A stretch of DNA of 64,000 bases from an uncultured Acidobacteriota bacterium (GCA_903847975.1 CAINFC010000052.1:36716-100715), one strand, 5' to 3'. Counted from the first letter of the stretch, positions 8,545-18,239 are shown. Notes: generated from the letters alone by a model not told the origin. Translations and numbers: made by a program.

Positions 8545-9918
8545 ATGCGCTTTTCCATACAGGATACCATTGCGGCCATGGCGACGCCGCAAGGCAAGGG
8601 GGCCATCAGCCTTATCCGGGTGAGCGGGGAAGGTGCCATGGCAATCGCCCGGAGGTTTTTCCAGACCCGAAGCAAAAAGGAAATACGGGCCCACCGTGCG
8701 CAGGTGGGAGAATTCTTTTCCAGCCGGAAACAATTCATCGACCAGGTCGTGCTGGTTTCTTACCCGAAACCGAAATCCTATACGGGCGAAGACATGCTGG
8801 AAATTTCCTGTCATGGAAGCCCGGTGGTTGCCGCAGAGATTCTGGAAACCTTGATTTCCGGCGGGGCCAGGCTGGCCGAGCCAGGAGAGTTTACCTTTCG
8901 GGCGTTCCTTCACGGGAAAATGGACCTGGTTCAGGCAGAGGCCATCGAGCAGCTGATCGCCGCCCAAACCAGGAGACAGGTGCAACTGGCGGCAGGCCAG
9001 CTTCGCGGTCGGGTATCGGGCTGTTTGAAAGAAATAAAAGAGCGGCTGATACAGATTCTTATCGAGCTGGAAACGGCAGTTGAGTTTGTGGAGGATCAGC
9101 TGGAGAAGGAACCTTTCGAAAAGCGCCTGTGCCTGCTGAATGATGTTTGCCGCGGCCTGGAACGCCTGTCGCGCTCTTACGGCACCGGAAGTACCGTCTG
9201 CCAGGGAAGAAAAGTTGCGGTTATGGGACGATCCAATGTTGGAAAGTCAAGTCTATTCAATAGTTTACTAAACGACGAGCGCGCCATCGTCTGCGATCTG
9301 GCCGGAACCACGCGGGATACCCTGCACAGCACTATGGAACTGGAGGGTGTGCCGGTGCAGATCATCGATACGGCCGGGTGGAGAAAAACAAAGAGTCGAA
9401 TCGAGCAGGAGGGCCTTCGGCGCAGCGGGTTGGCCATGGAGAGCGCAGACCTGGTCCTTCTGGTTCTCGACGCCCAAAAAGGTTGGACCCAGGGCGACCG
9501 GACCATCCTGAACAGAACGGAAGGAAAAAAAGTACTCCTGGTCTGGAATAAAATGGACCTGGTTGAGTCGGAAACCATGCCGGACTGTCCTGCGACAAGG
9601 GACATGCCGGTCTGCCATGTTTCGGCTCTTACCGGCATGGGCATAGAAGAGTGCAGAAAAGAGATCGGACGGCTGTTGCTACCGGATCCGGTGGCAGAAG
9701 AGGAGCCGATGATCAGCAATCTGAGGCACAAGCAGAAAATGGACGCATCCCTGCAATACATGGTACAGGCCAGGGAGGCAATGCGCAGCGGTTTCTCGGA
9801 GGAATATGTTCTGGCGGATATGAAAAAAGCGCTGGAATGCCTGGATGAAATTACCGGGGAGACCACAAGCGAAGAGCTTTTGGGAAAAATATTTTCCCGT
9901 TTTTGCATCGGAAAATAG
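8545..9918 (+). CDS. mnmE: tRNA uridine-5-carboxymethylaminomethyl GTPase MnmE
   Basis: The 457-residue GTPase works with MnmG to install the carboxymethylaminomethyl group on wobble U34 of certain tRNAs. The N-terminal tetrahydrofolate-binding domain (DTIAAMATPQGKGAISLIRVSG, GEFTFRAFLHGKMDLVQAEA) is followed by the helical domain with an inserted G domain. The G domain shows GRSNVGKSS (G1), the TTRDT switch, DTAGW (G3) and NKMD (G4). The C-terminal FCIGK carries the catalytic cysteine of the family. Ten bases separate it from mnmG, its partner subunit. Confidence 0.97.
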   Translation: MRFSIQDTIAAMATPQGKGAISLIRVSGEGAMAIARRFFQTRSKKEIRAHRAQVGEFFSSRKQFIDQVVLVSYPKPKSYTGEDMLEISCHGSPVVAAEILETLISGGARLAEPGEFTFRAFLHGKMDLVQAEAIEQLIAAQTRRQVQLAAGQLRGRVSGCLKEIKERLIQILIELETAVEFVEDQLEKEPFEKRLCLLNDVCRGLERLSRSYGTGSTVCQGRKVAVMGRSNVGKSSLFNSLLNDERAIVCDLAGTTRDTLHSTMELEGVPVQIIDTAGWRKTKSRIEQEGLRRSGLAMESADLVLLVLDAQKGWTQGDRTILNRTEGKKVLLVWNKMDLVESETMPDCPATRDMPVCHVSALTGMGIEECRKEIGRLLLPDPVAEEEPMISNLRHKQKMDASLQYMVQAREAMRSGFSEEYVLADMKKALECLDEITGETTSEELLGKIFSRFCIGK

Positions 9919-9927
9919 AGGCGGGAA

Positions 9928-11817
9928 GTGAACGGCAGGGAAGATGATTTTGATGTAGCGGTCATTGGAGCCGGGCATGCCGGGTGCGAAGCCGCTGTGG
10001 CCTCATCCCGAATCGGATGCCGGACCGCTCTCATCACCATGAACATCGACCTGGTGGCTCAAATGTCCTGCAACCCTTCCATTGGCGGAATTGGAAAGGG
10101 CCATCTGGTTTGCGAAATCGATGCTCTCGGTGGTGTCATGGGAATGATCGCCGACAGGGCTGCCATTCAATACCGTCTCTTGAACCAGAGCCGGGGGCCT
10201 GCCGTACAGGCTACCAGGATCCAGGCGGATAAGGCCGAATACCGAAGAGAGATGAAAAATCTGCTGGAAAAAGAAAAGAACCTGCATTTTATACAGGGAG
10301 AAGCGGTCCGTTTCGACATCCAGGATGGAAAAATTGACGGCATTTTTCTTCACGACACCCGAAAAATTCGCGTAAAAGCGGTTGTCCTGACCGCCGGAAC
10401 CTTTCTGAACGGCCTGGTACACATCGGGGACTGTCAGTTTCATGCCGGAAGAGCGGGAGAACCGGCTGCCCGGGAGCTGGCCGAGCACCTTAAAACGATA
10501 GGCTTTGCCGTTGGACGATTGAAGACGGGAACCCCGGCCCGGTTGGACCGGGAATCGCTCGACTATTCCAGGATGGAAGCCCAGGAGGGCGACGCAAGAC
10601 CCGTTTTCTTTTCCTCGCAAACGGGAAAGTGCCTTCTTCCGCAGCTACCCTGTCACGTGACCTATACAAACCAGGAAGTGCATCAGGTCATACGGAACAA
10701 CCTGAACAGATCCCCGCTGTACGGTGGTCGGATTGTGGGGATCGGTCCCAGATACTGCCCTTCCATAGAAGACAAAGTCGTCAAATTTCCCGAAAGAAAC
10801 CGCCACCAGCTTTTTATTGAGCCGGAGGGGATTGAAAACAGAGAAGTGTATGTCAACGGATTATCCACCAGCCTTCCGGTGGACGTTCAGCGGGCCATGC
10901 TGGAAAAAATTCCTGGCCTGGAAAATGCCCGGATGATTCGACCTGGATACGCCATCGAATATGATTTTGTGCAGCCCACCGAATTGAAAAGAAACCTGGA
11001 AACCAAACGGATTGCCGGCCTGTTTCATGCCGGGCAGATCAATGGAACGACCGGATATGAAGAGGCTGCCGCTCAGGGAATGGTTGCCGGTATTAATGCC
11101 GCCATGTATGCTACGGGGAGGAAAGCGGTCCTTTTCGAACGGGACCAGAGCTATATCGGCATCCTTATCGATGATTTGACAGGCAAGGGGGTGGATGAGC
11201 CCTACAGGATGTTTACTTCAAGATCGGAGTACCGACTTCTGCTCCGCTGCGACAATGCCGACTCGCGGTTGCGGCAGATCGGAATGGAAGCCGGCCTGGT
11301 ATCTTCCCTGGAATTCCAAAAAACGAAGGAAAAATATCGCCGAATGGAGAAAGGAATCCACCTCCTTCGGGTCACACGGGCCAAAGAACTTCTGGCCTTT
11401 CCAACCGTGGGGGAAAAAAAGAGGTGGCCGGACGGAATTAAAAACCTCAGCCTTGCTGAGTTGCTCCGGAGGCCGGAGATCACCATCGGCGATCTGATGC
11501 CTCTGCTGGAAACAAGAATGGAAGGCGAAACACTGGAAGCAGAGCAGTTGAAGATCCTGGAAAATGAAATCAAATACGAGGGATATATCGTCCGGCAGAA
11601 ACAGGATGTTGAAAAGAATAGAAAAAGAGAAGACATGGCGCTTCCCGGTGATATGGAATATGAAAAAATAGACGGAATATCAAGAGAAATTAGAAAAAAA
11701 CTGGGAGAACGAAAGCCGGCCACACTGGAAGAGGCAGCAAGAATGCCGGGAATTACCCCCGCTGCCATCATGATTTTAAGGATTCACTTGGAAATGATCA
11801 GGAAGAAAAAGATATGA
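9928..11817 (+). CDS. mnmG: tRNA uridine-5-carboxymethylaminomethyl modification FAD enzyme MnmG
   Basis: FAD-dependent partner of MnmE; 629 residues, the usual length. Seen are the dinucleotide-binding [19 protein letters not shown], the [13 protein letters not shown] signature, [13 protein letters not shown], the GTFLNG turn, and [20 protein letters not shown] near the C-terminal FAD contacts. The helical tail ends in the [10 protein letters not shown] and [14 protein letters not shown] segments that contact MnmE and tRNA. The start is GTG 9928 with GGGAAG very close. Its last 4 bases overlap rsmG (ATGA). Confidence 0.97.
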   Translation: MNGREDDFDVAVIGAGHAGCEAAVASSRIGCRTALITMNIDLVAQMSCNPSIGGIGKGHLVCEIDALGGVMGMIADRAAIQYRLLNQSRGPAVQATRIQADKAEYRREMKNLLEKEKNLHFIQGEAVRFDIQDGKIDGIFLHDTRKIRVKAVVLTAGTFLNGLVHIGDCQFHAGRAGEPAARELAEHLKTIGFAVGRLKTGTPARLDRESLDYSRMEAQEGDARPVFFSSQTGKCLLPQLPCHVTYTNQEVHQVIRNNLNRSPLYGGRIVGIGPRYCPSIEDKVVKFPERNRHQLFIEPEGIENREVYVNGLSTSLPVDVQRAMLEKIPGLENARMIRPGYAIEYDFVQPTELKRNLETKRIAGLFHAGQINGTTGYEEAAAQGMVAGINAAMYATGRKAVLFERDQSYIGILIDDLTGKGVDEPYRMFTSRSEYRLLLRCDNADSRLRQIGMEAGLVSSLEFQKTKEKYRRMEKGIHLLRVTRAKELLAFPTVGEKKRWPDGIKNLSLAELLRRPEITIGDLMPLLETRMEGETLEAEQLKILENEIKYEGYIVRQKQDVEKNRKREDMALPGDMEYEKIDGISREIRKKLGERKPATLEEAARMPGITPAAIMILRIHLEMIRKKKI

Positions 11818-12449
11818 TTTCCTGGCAGGTGAGAGAAAACCTGGAGCGAATCGGGGTCAGGGTTGAAAAGAGTCTGCTGGAAAAAGTTGAAGAATACGAT
11901 CAAACACTATTGAAGTGGAATCGGAAAATTAACCTGACCGGCCTGAAAACGGAGGAAGAAAGGGCCATGTGGTTGTATTCCGAATCCATATGGGCGGCCG
12001 TCACCTTTCCCGTTCAGGGCGGAATGATTGATGTCGGATGCGGATGCGGTTTTCCCGGCCTGGCTTTTCACTGGGTGAACCAATGTAAACTGACACTTAT
12101 CGAACAAAAGGAAAAGAAGGTCCATTTTTTAAAAGAAGCCGTGCGGCGGTTGGAAATGAAAAATGTAACCACCAGAAATCAGACGTTTGACGGATATCTC
12201 GGTTTTTACGAAAGAGAGAAAGAAGAACAAATCGGAATCAGCTGGAGGGCTCTCTGTCTTAACCGGGATACCATTCAAAAAATGGTTGGAGAAATGAGGA
12301 ACGGCGACAGCGCGATCTGTTTTCTGGGAAAAGACAGTAGGGAAACCGACTGGGTGGGGCAGACAAAAGGGTTGTCTGTCAAAAAAAGAAAATTCTTTCC
12401 ATTGTCCGAACACAGATTCGTCATTCAAATGGTAAAATGTTCCACGTGA
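11814..12449 (+). CDS. rsmG: 16S rRNA (guanine527-N7)-methyltransferase RsmG
   Basis: The 211-residue methyltransferase modifies G527 in the 530 loop of 16S rRNA. Conserved points are [18 protein letters not shown], the SAM-binding loop [15 protein letters not shown] (cysteines replace the small residues more usual there) and [12 protein letters not shown]. The start overlaps the mnmG stop as ATGA. The last three sense codons and the stop TGA (12447-12449) lie inside the first parS site, so the C-terminal residues Cys-Ser-Thr are partly set by the ParB-binding sequence. Confidence 0.93.
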   Translation: MISWQVRENLERIGVRVEKSLLEKVEEYDQTLLKWNRKINLTGLKTEEERAMWLYSESIWAAVTFPVQGGMIDVGCGCGFPGLAFHWVNQCKLTLIEQKEKKVHFLKEAVRRLEMKNVTTRNQTFDGYLGFYEREKEEQIGISWRALCLNRDTIQKMVGEMRNGDSAICFLGKDSRETDWVGQTKGLSVKKRKFFPLSEHRFVIQMVKCST

Positions 12450-12453
12450 AACG
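12438..12453. promoter_or_regulatory. parS site 1, overlapping the rsmG stop codon
   Basis: TGTTCCACGTGAAACG matches the bacterial parS consensus TGTTNCACGTGAAACA at all but the final base. ParB nucleates here to form the partition complex. It is unusual in overlapping the 3' end of a coding region, including the rsmG stop codon. Confidence 0.85.
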
Positions 12454-12472
12454 CTCCGTGGGTCAATCCATT

Positions 12473-12500
12473 TTGTTCCACGTGAAACATTTTTTATAAA
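12473..12500 (+). promoter_or_regulatory. Candidate parA promoter embedded with parS
   Basis: TTGTTC at 12473-12478 and TATAAA at 12495-12500 with a 16-base spacer; the spacer is almost entirely parS site 2. GGAAAAC lies ahead of the parA start. The -35 is weak apart from TTG, so this is moderate evidence, but the layout would give direct ParB autoregulation. Confidence 0.5.
12474..12489. promoter_or_regulatory. parS site 2, perfect consensus
   Basis: TGTTCCACGTGAAACA is an exact match to the parS consensus, 36 bases start-to-start after site 1 and 48 bases before the parA start codon. It lies in the spacer of the likely parA promoter, so ParB loading should affect parAB transcription (inference). 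Confidence 0.93.
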
Positions 12501-12536
12501 AGGCTTTGAATAAAAGGAAAACGAAGGTCTTTCCTC

Positions 12537-13313
12537 ATGTGCAAAATTTTTGCAATCGCCAACCAGAAGGGGGGCGTCGGTAAAACCACCACGGCAATCA
12601 ATTTGGGGGCAGCGCTGGCCTCAGGGGATCACAGTGTTCTTCTGGTGGATACGGATGCCCAGGCCAATTGCAGCAGCGGATTGGGTTGGAGGCGCCAGGA
12701 GTCTCAACCGACTCTGTATGATCTGCTCCTGGACGGCCTTTCTCCCGACAAAATAATCGTCGACACGGATCTGCCCAGGCTCAAGCTTTTGCCTGCCGAC
12801 AGGCGCCTTGCCGGCGCTGCGGTTGAGCTGCTTCAAATGGAAGACCGGGAGTTTTTGCTGAGCCGCCTTCTGGAAACGCTCCGCAAGGACTTTGAGTTTA
12901 TCCTGATCGACTGCCCGCCTTCTCTGAACCTGTTAACCATCAATGCCCTGGTCGCTGCTGACGGGCTCCTGGTTCCGATTCAGAGCGAATACATGGCGCT
13001 CGAGGGAGTTTCCGATCTGATGGATACCGTGGAAAGGGTCCGTCGTCGGTTCAATCCCAAACTTCAGATTACCGGGGTTTTGGCTACCATGTTTGACGAA
13101 AGGACGAATCTTTCCAACCAGATCCTGCAGGAGCTGGAAAGATACTTTTCCGCCAAGCTTTATCGAACGGTCATTCCCAGGAATATCCGCCTGGCGGAAG
13201 CCCCCAGCTTTGGGAAACCTGTCATTCTCTACGATGTCCGCTCGAAAGGGGCGGAATCCTATATCAGCTTAGCGAAGGAAATTCTGGCCCATGAAAAAGA
13301 AAGTATTGGGTAG
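12537..13313 (+). CDS. parA: Chromosome-partitioning ATPase ParA (Soj)
   Basis: A 258-residue Walker-type ATPase that dimerises on the nucleoid and moves ParB-parS complexes. It has the deviant Walker A KGGVGKTT at residues 11-18 with the signature lysine at 11, LLVDTDAQANCS, and the Walker B-like FILIDCPPSLNLLT. The short N-terminus without an HTH is the chromosomal Soj type rather than the plasmid ParA type. The end overlaps parB by 23 bases, and two parS sites lie just upstream. Confidence 0.96.
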   Translation: MCKIFAIANQKGGVGKTTTAINLGAALASGDHSVLLVDTDAQANCSSGLGWRRQESQPTLYDLLLDGLSPDKIIVDTDLPRLKLLPADRRLAGAAVELLQMEDREFLLSRLLETLRKDFEFILIDCPPSLNLLTINALVAADGLLVPIQSEYMALEGVSDLMDTVERVRRRFNPKLQITGVLATMFDERTNLSNQILQELERYFSAKLYRTVIPRNIRLAEAPSFGKPVILYDVRSKGAESYISLAKEILAHEKESIG

Positions 13314-14139
13314 GGGCCTGGACGCCCTCATTCCGGACAGCGGTCCGGGACCCGGGGAGACCCTTCGGGAGTTGGACCTTGATTTGATTGATCCCAACCC
13401 GGTCCAGCCGAGGATGCGCAGCAATTTCGGGGATCTGGAGGGTCTCTCTGCCTCGATTCGTGAGTGCGGGGTGATTCAGCCGATTATCGTCCGGCGCAAG
13501 GGAGCCCGCTATCAGCTGATTGCCGGCGAAAGGCGCTGGATGGCTACCCAGCAGGCCGGTTATCTTAAAATCCCGGCCATCATCCGTGATGTTGAGGACG
13601 AGAATCTCCTGCAGGTTACCCTGGTGGAAAATATCCAGCGCAAGGAATTGACTGCATTGGAAGAAGCACAGGCATACCAGGAGCTGATTCAAGCCAGCCT
13701 GACCCAGGAGGAAATCGCCCACAAGGTCGGTAAAGATCGGGCGACTGTGGCCAACTTTCTCCGCCTGCTCAAGCTGCCAGCGGAAATTCAGACCTGGATT
13801 CAGGAAGGCAAGCTCGCCATGGGCCATGCCCGCCCGCTTCTTTCCCTGGAGCTTTCCAGCGAGCAGATTGAGCTTGCCAGGGAGGCTATTCAACATGGGT
13901 ACAGCGCGCGGATGGTCGAGGAAAAAGTCGACCGAATTCTGCATCGCAGCGGTGTAAAAAAGAAAAAGAGCAAAAACTTCCTTGAGGATGTGAATGTGGA
14001 GTCCGCCATATCGGACCTGCGCCACCGGCTTGGTACCAAGGTGGAACTGATAGGAGAGAGAAAAAGAGGTAAAATCATTTTACATTACTTTTCGGAGGAG
14101 GAGCTGGAAAGGCTCTTTGGCTTACTGACGGGTAAATAG
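13291..14139 (+). CDS. parB: Chromosome-partitioning CTPase/DNA-binding protein ParB (Spo0J)
   Basis: The 282-residue protein binds parS and spreads as a CTP-dependent clamp. The N-terminal CTPase domain shows IDPNPVQPRMR, IRECGVIQPIIVR and YQLIAGERRW (the GERR-type CTP motif). The HTH region follows as LTALEEAQAYQELI, LTQEEIAHKVGKDRATVANFLRLL, then the C-terminal dimerisation segment. The start MKKKVLGRGLDALI is the common Spo0J opening and lies inside the end of parA, so the two are translated together. Confidence 0.96.
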   Translation: MKKKVLGRGLDALIPDSGPGPGETLRELDLDLIDPNPVQPRMRSNFGDLEGLSASIRECGVIQPIIVRRKGARYQLIAGERRWMATQQAGYLKIPAIIRDVEDENLLQVTLVENIQRKELTALEEAQAYQELIQASLTQEEIAHKVGKDRATVANFLRLLKLPAEIQTWIQEGKLAMGHARPLLSLELSSEQIELAREAIQHGYSARMVEEKVDRILHRSGVKKKKSKNFLEDVNVESAISDLRHRLGTKVELIGERKRGKIILHYFSEEELERLFGLLTGK

Positions 14140-14207
14140 GTTTCGGTTTGGCGGCAGATCGGCCATAATCAGGTTATCATTTTTTACGAAAGGCAGGGCT
14201 GGAAACC

Positions 14208-14615
14208 ATGCTAAATAAGGGAAAACAGGGAGAGCTCGAGGGTTTTTTAGGACCGGCGACCAGCTTGAAAGGGGAGCTTCGGTTCAAAGAGATGTTGCGT
14301 ATTGACGGCAGCTTCGATGGTTCGGTTGAAAGTTCCGGTACCCTGCAGGTAGGCGAAACCGGCCACCTGACTGCCACCGTGAACGCAAAAAACATCGAAA
14401 TTTCCGGCAAGGTGGAAGGAACCCTTAAGGCAACAGGGATTATATCCATTCTCCATCAGGGGAAAGTCATGGGTGACATCACCACGCCAATCCTGGTGGT
14501 TGAGGAAGGAGCCATTCTGGACGGAAAGTGCAATATGGTGAGTGCCTCCAGCGATTCGGCAAAAGCGGCCTCCGAGCAAAAAGCGGCCGGGTCCAAAGGA
14601 GAGAGCAAAAAGTAG
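14208..14615 (+). CDS. Bactofilin
   Basis: The 135-residue cytoskeletal protein has a central DUF583/bactofilin beta-helix. After a short N-terminal tail comes TSLKGELRFKEMLRIDGSFDG, then short repeated strands with regular Gly-Asp/Asn turns (GSVESSGTLQVGETGHLTATV, NIEISGKVEGTLKATG, GKVMGDITTPILVVEEGA). The C-terminal tail is Ala/Lys/Ser-rich and probably disordered. Bactofilins polymerise without nucleotide and act in cell shape, and in Myxococcus they organise ParABS. The position straight after parAB is consistent with that link (inference). Confidence 0.9.
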   Translation: MLNKGKQGELEGFLGPATSLKGELRFKEMLRIDGSFDGSVESSGTLQVGETGHLTATVNAKNIEISGKVEGTLKATGIISILHQGKVMGDITTPILVVEEGAILDGKCNMVSASSDSAKAASEQKAAGSKGESKK

Positions 14616-14637
14616 GCGGCAGGCTTCCCCGGTTGCA

Positions 14638-15564
14638 ATGGCCGACCTATTGGATCCAAAGTTTGCTGCATTTCTTGCCCATCTGCAGTACGAGCGGCTT
14701 TGCTCCGTTCACACCATCCGGAACTATTCCTCCGATCTGGTCCAGTTCCGCGATTTTCTGAAGTCGGTTTCGTGCGGCGATAAACCACCGGAATGGAAGG
14801 AAATCGATCACCGGACAATCCGGGAGTTCCTGGCTTGGCTCTACGCCCGAGGAGTTAAAAAATCCTCCATCAACCGGAAGCTGTGCGCCGTACGTTCCTT
14901 TTTTTCCTTTTTACAGCGCCAGGATAAACTGGAAACAAACCCTGCCTGCCTGGTTTCCTCACCCAGGCAGGAAAAGCGGCTTCCCGAATACCTGACTGTG
15001 GACTATGCGGTGGAGCTGGTCAGCAAACCGGATCCCTCCACGCCGGTAGGCGCTCGTGATCGGGCGATTCTGGAAATGCTTTATGCCAGCGGAGTCAGGG
15101 TCAGCGAGCTGGTCGGTCTGAACTGGGCCGATGTGCGGCTGGAAGAATGTCTTGTCCTTGTCCGGGGGAAAAGAAAAAAAGAGAGGCTTATCCCTTTTGG
15201 GGAAAAGGCCCGCGAAGCCCTGGAGTTATGCAAAGCGCTGCGTTCGGGAGTGCCGGCCAGGGGTGCCGATCCCTCCCGAAAAAACCACGAAGCCGTTTTT
15301 ATCAACCAGCGCGGCGGCCGCCTGACGGCCCGCTCGGTACGAAGGATCCTGAACCACTATGTCAACCTCTGTGCCCTGCAAAACCATGTGTATCCGCACA
15401 TGATTCGCCACTCTTTTGCCACACACCTGCTCAATGCCGGGGCCGACCTGCGCCTGATCCAGGAGCTATTGGGTCACGAGAGTCTGGCGACTACACAAAA
15501 GTACACCCATGTTTCTCTGGATCAGCTGATGGCAGTCTATGATAAAGCCCACCCCAAAGCCTGA
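14638..15564 (+). CDS. Tyrosine recombinase, XerC/XerD type
   Basis: A 308-residue site-specific recombinase. The N-terminal SAM-like core-binding domain (FLAHLQYERLCSVHTIRNY, REFLAWLYARGVKKSSINRK) precedes the catalytic domain, where the R-K-H-R-H-Y set is visible: Arg154 in SGVRVSEL, His254 and Arg257 in HMIRHSFATH, the LLGHESLATTQKYTHVS histidine, and nucleophile Tyr289. Full length and intact catalysis favour chromosome dimer resolution over a phage integrase, as does the place next to parAB. The frame opens upstream at 14542 within the bactofilin gene; ATG 14638 matches the family start. XerC and XerD cannot be separated by eye. Confidence 0.88.
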   Translation: MADLLDPKFAAFLAHLQYERLCSVHTIRNYSSDLVQFRDFLKSVSCGDKPPEWKEIDHRTIREFLAWLYARGVKKSSINRKLCAVRSFFSFLQRQDKLETNPACLVSSPRQEKRLPEYLTVDYAVELVSKPDPSTPVGARDRAILEMLYASGVRVSELVGLNWADVRLEECLVLVRGKRKKERLIPFGEKAREALELCKALRSGVPARGADPSRKNHEAVFINQRGGRLTARSVRRILNHYVNLCALQNHVYPHMIRHSFATHLLNAGADLRLIQELLGHESLATTQKYTHVSLDQLMAVYDKAHPKA

Positions 15565-15577
15565 CTTGAATCAAGTT

Positions 15578-18046
15578 TCAGGGTTGTGCCAGCCTGGACA
15601 GGTTTCCGCCCAACCGCGCCTCTCCGCCGAATGAGGGCATCGGAGAAGGCTCTTTGGGTGGTGGGTTAACTCCTACCATGGCATAAATTTCATCCTTGGT
15701 CCACCCATCGCGGATAAGGGTCAGGTACATCTTCTGTTTGGCTTCGTCTTCCTTTCGCAGTTGCTCTTTATTCTCTGGGTTTGATTCGTAATTTATTGAT
15801 ATAGAATGCTTTAAGGTCACAAGCAGGATGTTGTCGGAGTCCCCGATCCGCTTTTTAAGAGCCAGCAGGCGGCCGGCCACCTGGGCCGGTTCCGAGGGAT
15901 CCCACTCGATAGCCACCAGGGCATTCTTTTCGTTGATCCGCCTGGCAGTGGCTTCATCCGGCAGCGTATTGTCCAGGGAGATGAGGAACGGCTTTTGCGC
16001 TGCCTCCAGGATATCCTCGCAAAGACGCTTGGGCGGATCGATGAAGTTCAGAGTGATTCGGTTGGCTTCAAAGGCTTTAAGCGCGGCGCGTCCCCGTTCG
16101 GTAATTCCGGAGGAGGCAAACCAGATGCCGTCTCCACGGGAAGCCACATCCACTCTTCCGACGCTGAGCAGCTTTCCGGCCAGATCGATCAGGGTGACAT
16201 TGCCGTCGAAGGCGGATGTGTCGCTCAGGCCGATATGCAGCCGCGGGCCGGCGGAACCGCCCTGGGTTCCTTCCTGGCGATATCGGCGCCCTCGCCCCGT
16301 CTGGTTTTCCGCCAGATTAACCGGCGTCAGCCGCATTCCGTTATAGAGGTGCAACCGGTCCGGGACAAGCAGCTCCACAGCCGTTTCCCGTGCCAGGTTG
16401 ATGGTTCCCTGTAAAACGAACTGGCCCGTTTTGCGAAGAATTTCCGAATCGATTTTTTCCGACTTGTCGGCGGCGTCATGGTAATCCGGATGGCCCACGC
16501 CGCCGCTGGTCATCAGGGCCAGAGATTCGATCCCTTTTTCAATGAAAGCGGAATGATCGCTTCCTCCGGGCCCGCCGGTGGAGGGATCCACGATGCTGGC
16601 TATGTCCGCATCCTGGAATTTCAGTATAACGTTGTAAATGGATGGGAAATTGAGCGCCCCCGGGGCGCCGATACGATTTCCCAGTCCGACCATGTCGGCA
16701 TTGAAATTGACCACGATGTCGTCGATTTTTATCCCGCCGCTGGGATTCTTGGCGAAGTAGTTCGATCCGAGGAGGCCCATCTCCTCTCCGCACCAGAGCG
16801 CGAAAACAATGGTCCGCTTCGGTTTGATCGCGGCGGCGCCGGCGGCAATTAAACGGCCCATTTCCATGGTTAAGGCCGCTCCGGAGGCGTCATCATCGGC
16901 CCCGTTGTAAATGAGATCGTTGGTCATCCCCAGGTGGTCCAGGTGTCCGCCGATGAGGATGACCTGGTTTTTAAGCTGAGGGTCTGTCCCTTCCACTTTC
17001 CCGATTACATTGTGAGAGATATTGTTCTTGAATTTTTCGCCATAGTAATCGGTGGTCCTGTAGCCTTTGATCTGGCCCTGTACACCGGTTGCCATCGACC
17101 GAGGCTTCTTGCTGCGGATATCGCGCCGGATCGCATCCATCCGCCCAAGGAAAGCTCGGGGCGATTCCTGCGGATCACGCCACAGAATCTGCCGGAAAAT
17201 CCTTTCGTTGATATCGCTGACCACCAGGAAGGGTCGCAGGTAGGGGGAGCCTTCGAGCGCATCCCGGCCGCCCATGGGGCGACGGGCGGCCGCCGCCGGG
17301 GGTTGCGCGGCCGGTCCGAATGGATTTTCCAATACCAGCTTGTCGGTGTTGAACAGCAGAATCGCCGCGGCCCCTTTATCATAGGCCGTTTTAATCTTGG
17401 TCCGGTCACTCGATTCCTCCGACCAGGATTCCGTTTCCTTGACTTCCGCGGCCGCCGGCCCGAACATGGATCGCGCTGCCGGGGCGTCTTTGGGGGATCC
17501 CTTTAAAACCAGAACGATTTTCCCGGATAGGTCCAGCCCGGCATATTCGTCGAGTCCCTTGGCTGGTGCGGATATTCCGTAGCCGAGGAAGACGATCTCG
17601 TTACTGACCTGCGTGCCGGGGGTGGATGAGCTTTCCAATGTAAAGTCGCCGTCCCGCAGATAGAACGTGCGGCCATCGACCGAAAGCTCCGGGATACCGC
17701 GGGTCCAGGCAAAGGAGCTGCGGAAACCGGTGATCGGTACATTCTGCAGGTAGCTGCCGTTGTCGCCGGCGGGTTGCAGACCCCACTCCTTGAATTTTCC
17801 GGCGGCCCAATCCACCGTTTTCTCGAAGCCGGGAGTCAGGGATTTCCGTCCTTCCTTGTCGGGAGCCGAAAGGAATTCAATGTAGGATTTGATAATGCCT
17901 CCATCCACCCGAATGGAGGTTGGGCCCTCCGTGGCAGCGGGCGGGGGCGAGCTCTTTTTCCTGGTCTGGGCCGGTGCCGACGGGCACAGAAGCAAGCCGG
18001 TCAGGATGATAATCCAAAATCGTAAGGTGCGGTTTCCATTTTGCAT
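15578..18046 (-). CDS. Secreted M28-family metallopeptidase with PA domain and extra C-terminal domain
   Basis: The 822-residue exported peptidase has a signal peptide (NRTLRFWIIILTGLLLCPSAPAQ). A PA-type insert (about residues 150-270) precedes the M28 co-catalytic zinc domain. Ligands seen in order are His in GGHLDHLG, Asp in GADDDASGA, Glu in WCGEEMGLLG, Asp in NADMVGLG and His in GHPDYHDAADK. The last about 250 residues are extra. They faintly resemble a TIM-barrel dipeptidase-like segment (ITERGRAAL, PFLISLDNTLPDE) without recognisable metal ligands. I chose ATG 18046, which has AGGGA upstream and a clean signal peptide. It is probably an aminopeptidase scavenging peptides outside the cytoplasm. 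It is convergent with the xer gene, 13 bases apart. Confidence 0.85.
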   Translation of the reverse strand: MQNGNRTLRFWIIILTGLLLCPSAPAQTRKKSSPPPAATEGPTSIRVDGGIIKSYIEFLSAPDKEGRKSLTPGFEKTVDWAAGKFKEWGLQPAGDNGSYLQNVPITGFRSSFAWTRGIPELSVDGRTFYLRDGDFTLESSSTPGTQVSNEIVFLGYGISAPAKGLDEYAGLDLSGKIVLVLKGSPKDAPAARSMFGPAAAEVKETESWSEESSDRTKIKTAYDKGAAAILLFNTDKLVLENPFGPAAQPPAAAARRPMGGRDALEGSPYLRPFLVVSDINERIFRQILWRDPQESPRAFLGRMDAIRRDIRSKKPRSMATGVQGQIKGYRTTDYYGEKFKNNISHNVIGKVEGTDPQLKNQVILIGGHLDHLGMTNDLIYNGADDDASGAALTMEMGRLIAAGAAAIKPKRTIVFALWCGEEMGLLGSNYFAKNPSGGIKIDDIVVNFNADMVGLGNRIGAPGALNFPSIYNVILKFQDADIASIVDPSTGGPGGSDHSAFIEKGIESLALMTSGGVGHPDYHDAADKSEKIDSEILRKTGQFVLQGTINLARETAVELLVPDRLHLYNGMRLTPVNLAENQTGRGRRYRQEGTQGGSAGPRLHIGLSDTSAFDGNVTLIDLAGKLLSVGRVDVASRGDGIWFASSGITERGRAALKAFEANRITLNFIDPPKRLCEDILEAAQKPFLISLDNTLPDEATARRINEKNALVAIEWDPSEPAQVAGRLLALKKRIGDSDNILLVTLKHSISINYESNPENKEQLRKEDEAKQKMYLTLIRDGWTKDEIYAMVGVNPPPKEPSPMPSFGGEARLGGNLSRLAQP

Positions 18047-18239
18047 CGGATTTTCCCTATCCCAATCTCTCTCCGTCTCCTCCCAACCGCGGACAGAAAA
18101 CAATTCAGTAATATTGCAATCCCCACTCGAAAAGTAAGCATTTTAAATGGACGGGCCAGGTGTGTCAAGCCTCGGATGGCGCAACCCACCCGCTTCCCGG
18201 CGGGTGAGGCGGACCATCCGGACGATAATCCCCCTTCTC

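Noticed and set aside
15555..15585. Short inverted repeat at the xer / M28 convergent junction
   Set aside because: The stem has a bulge, almost no loop and no T-run, so a terminator call is not supported.
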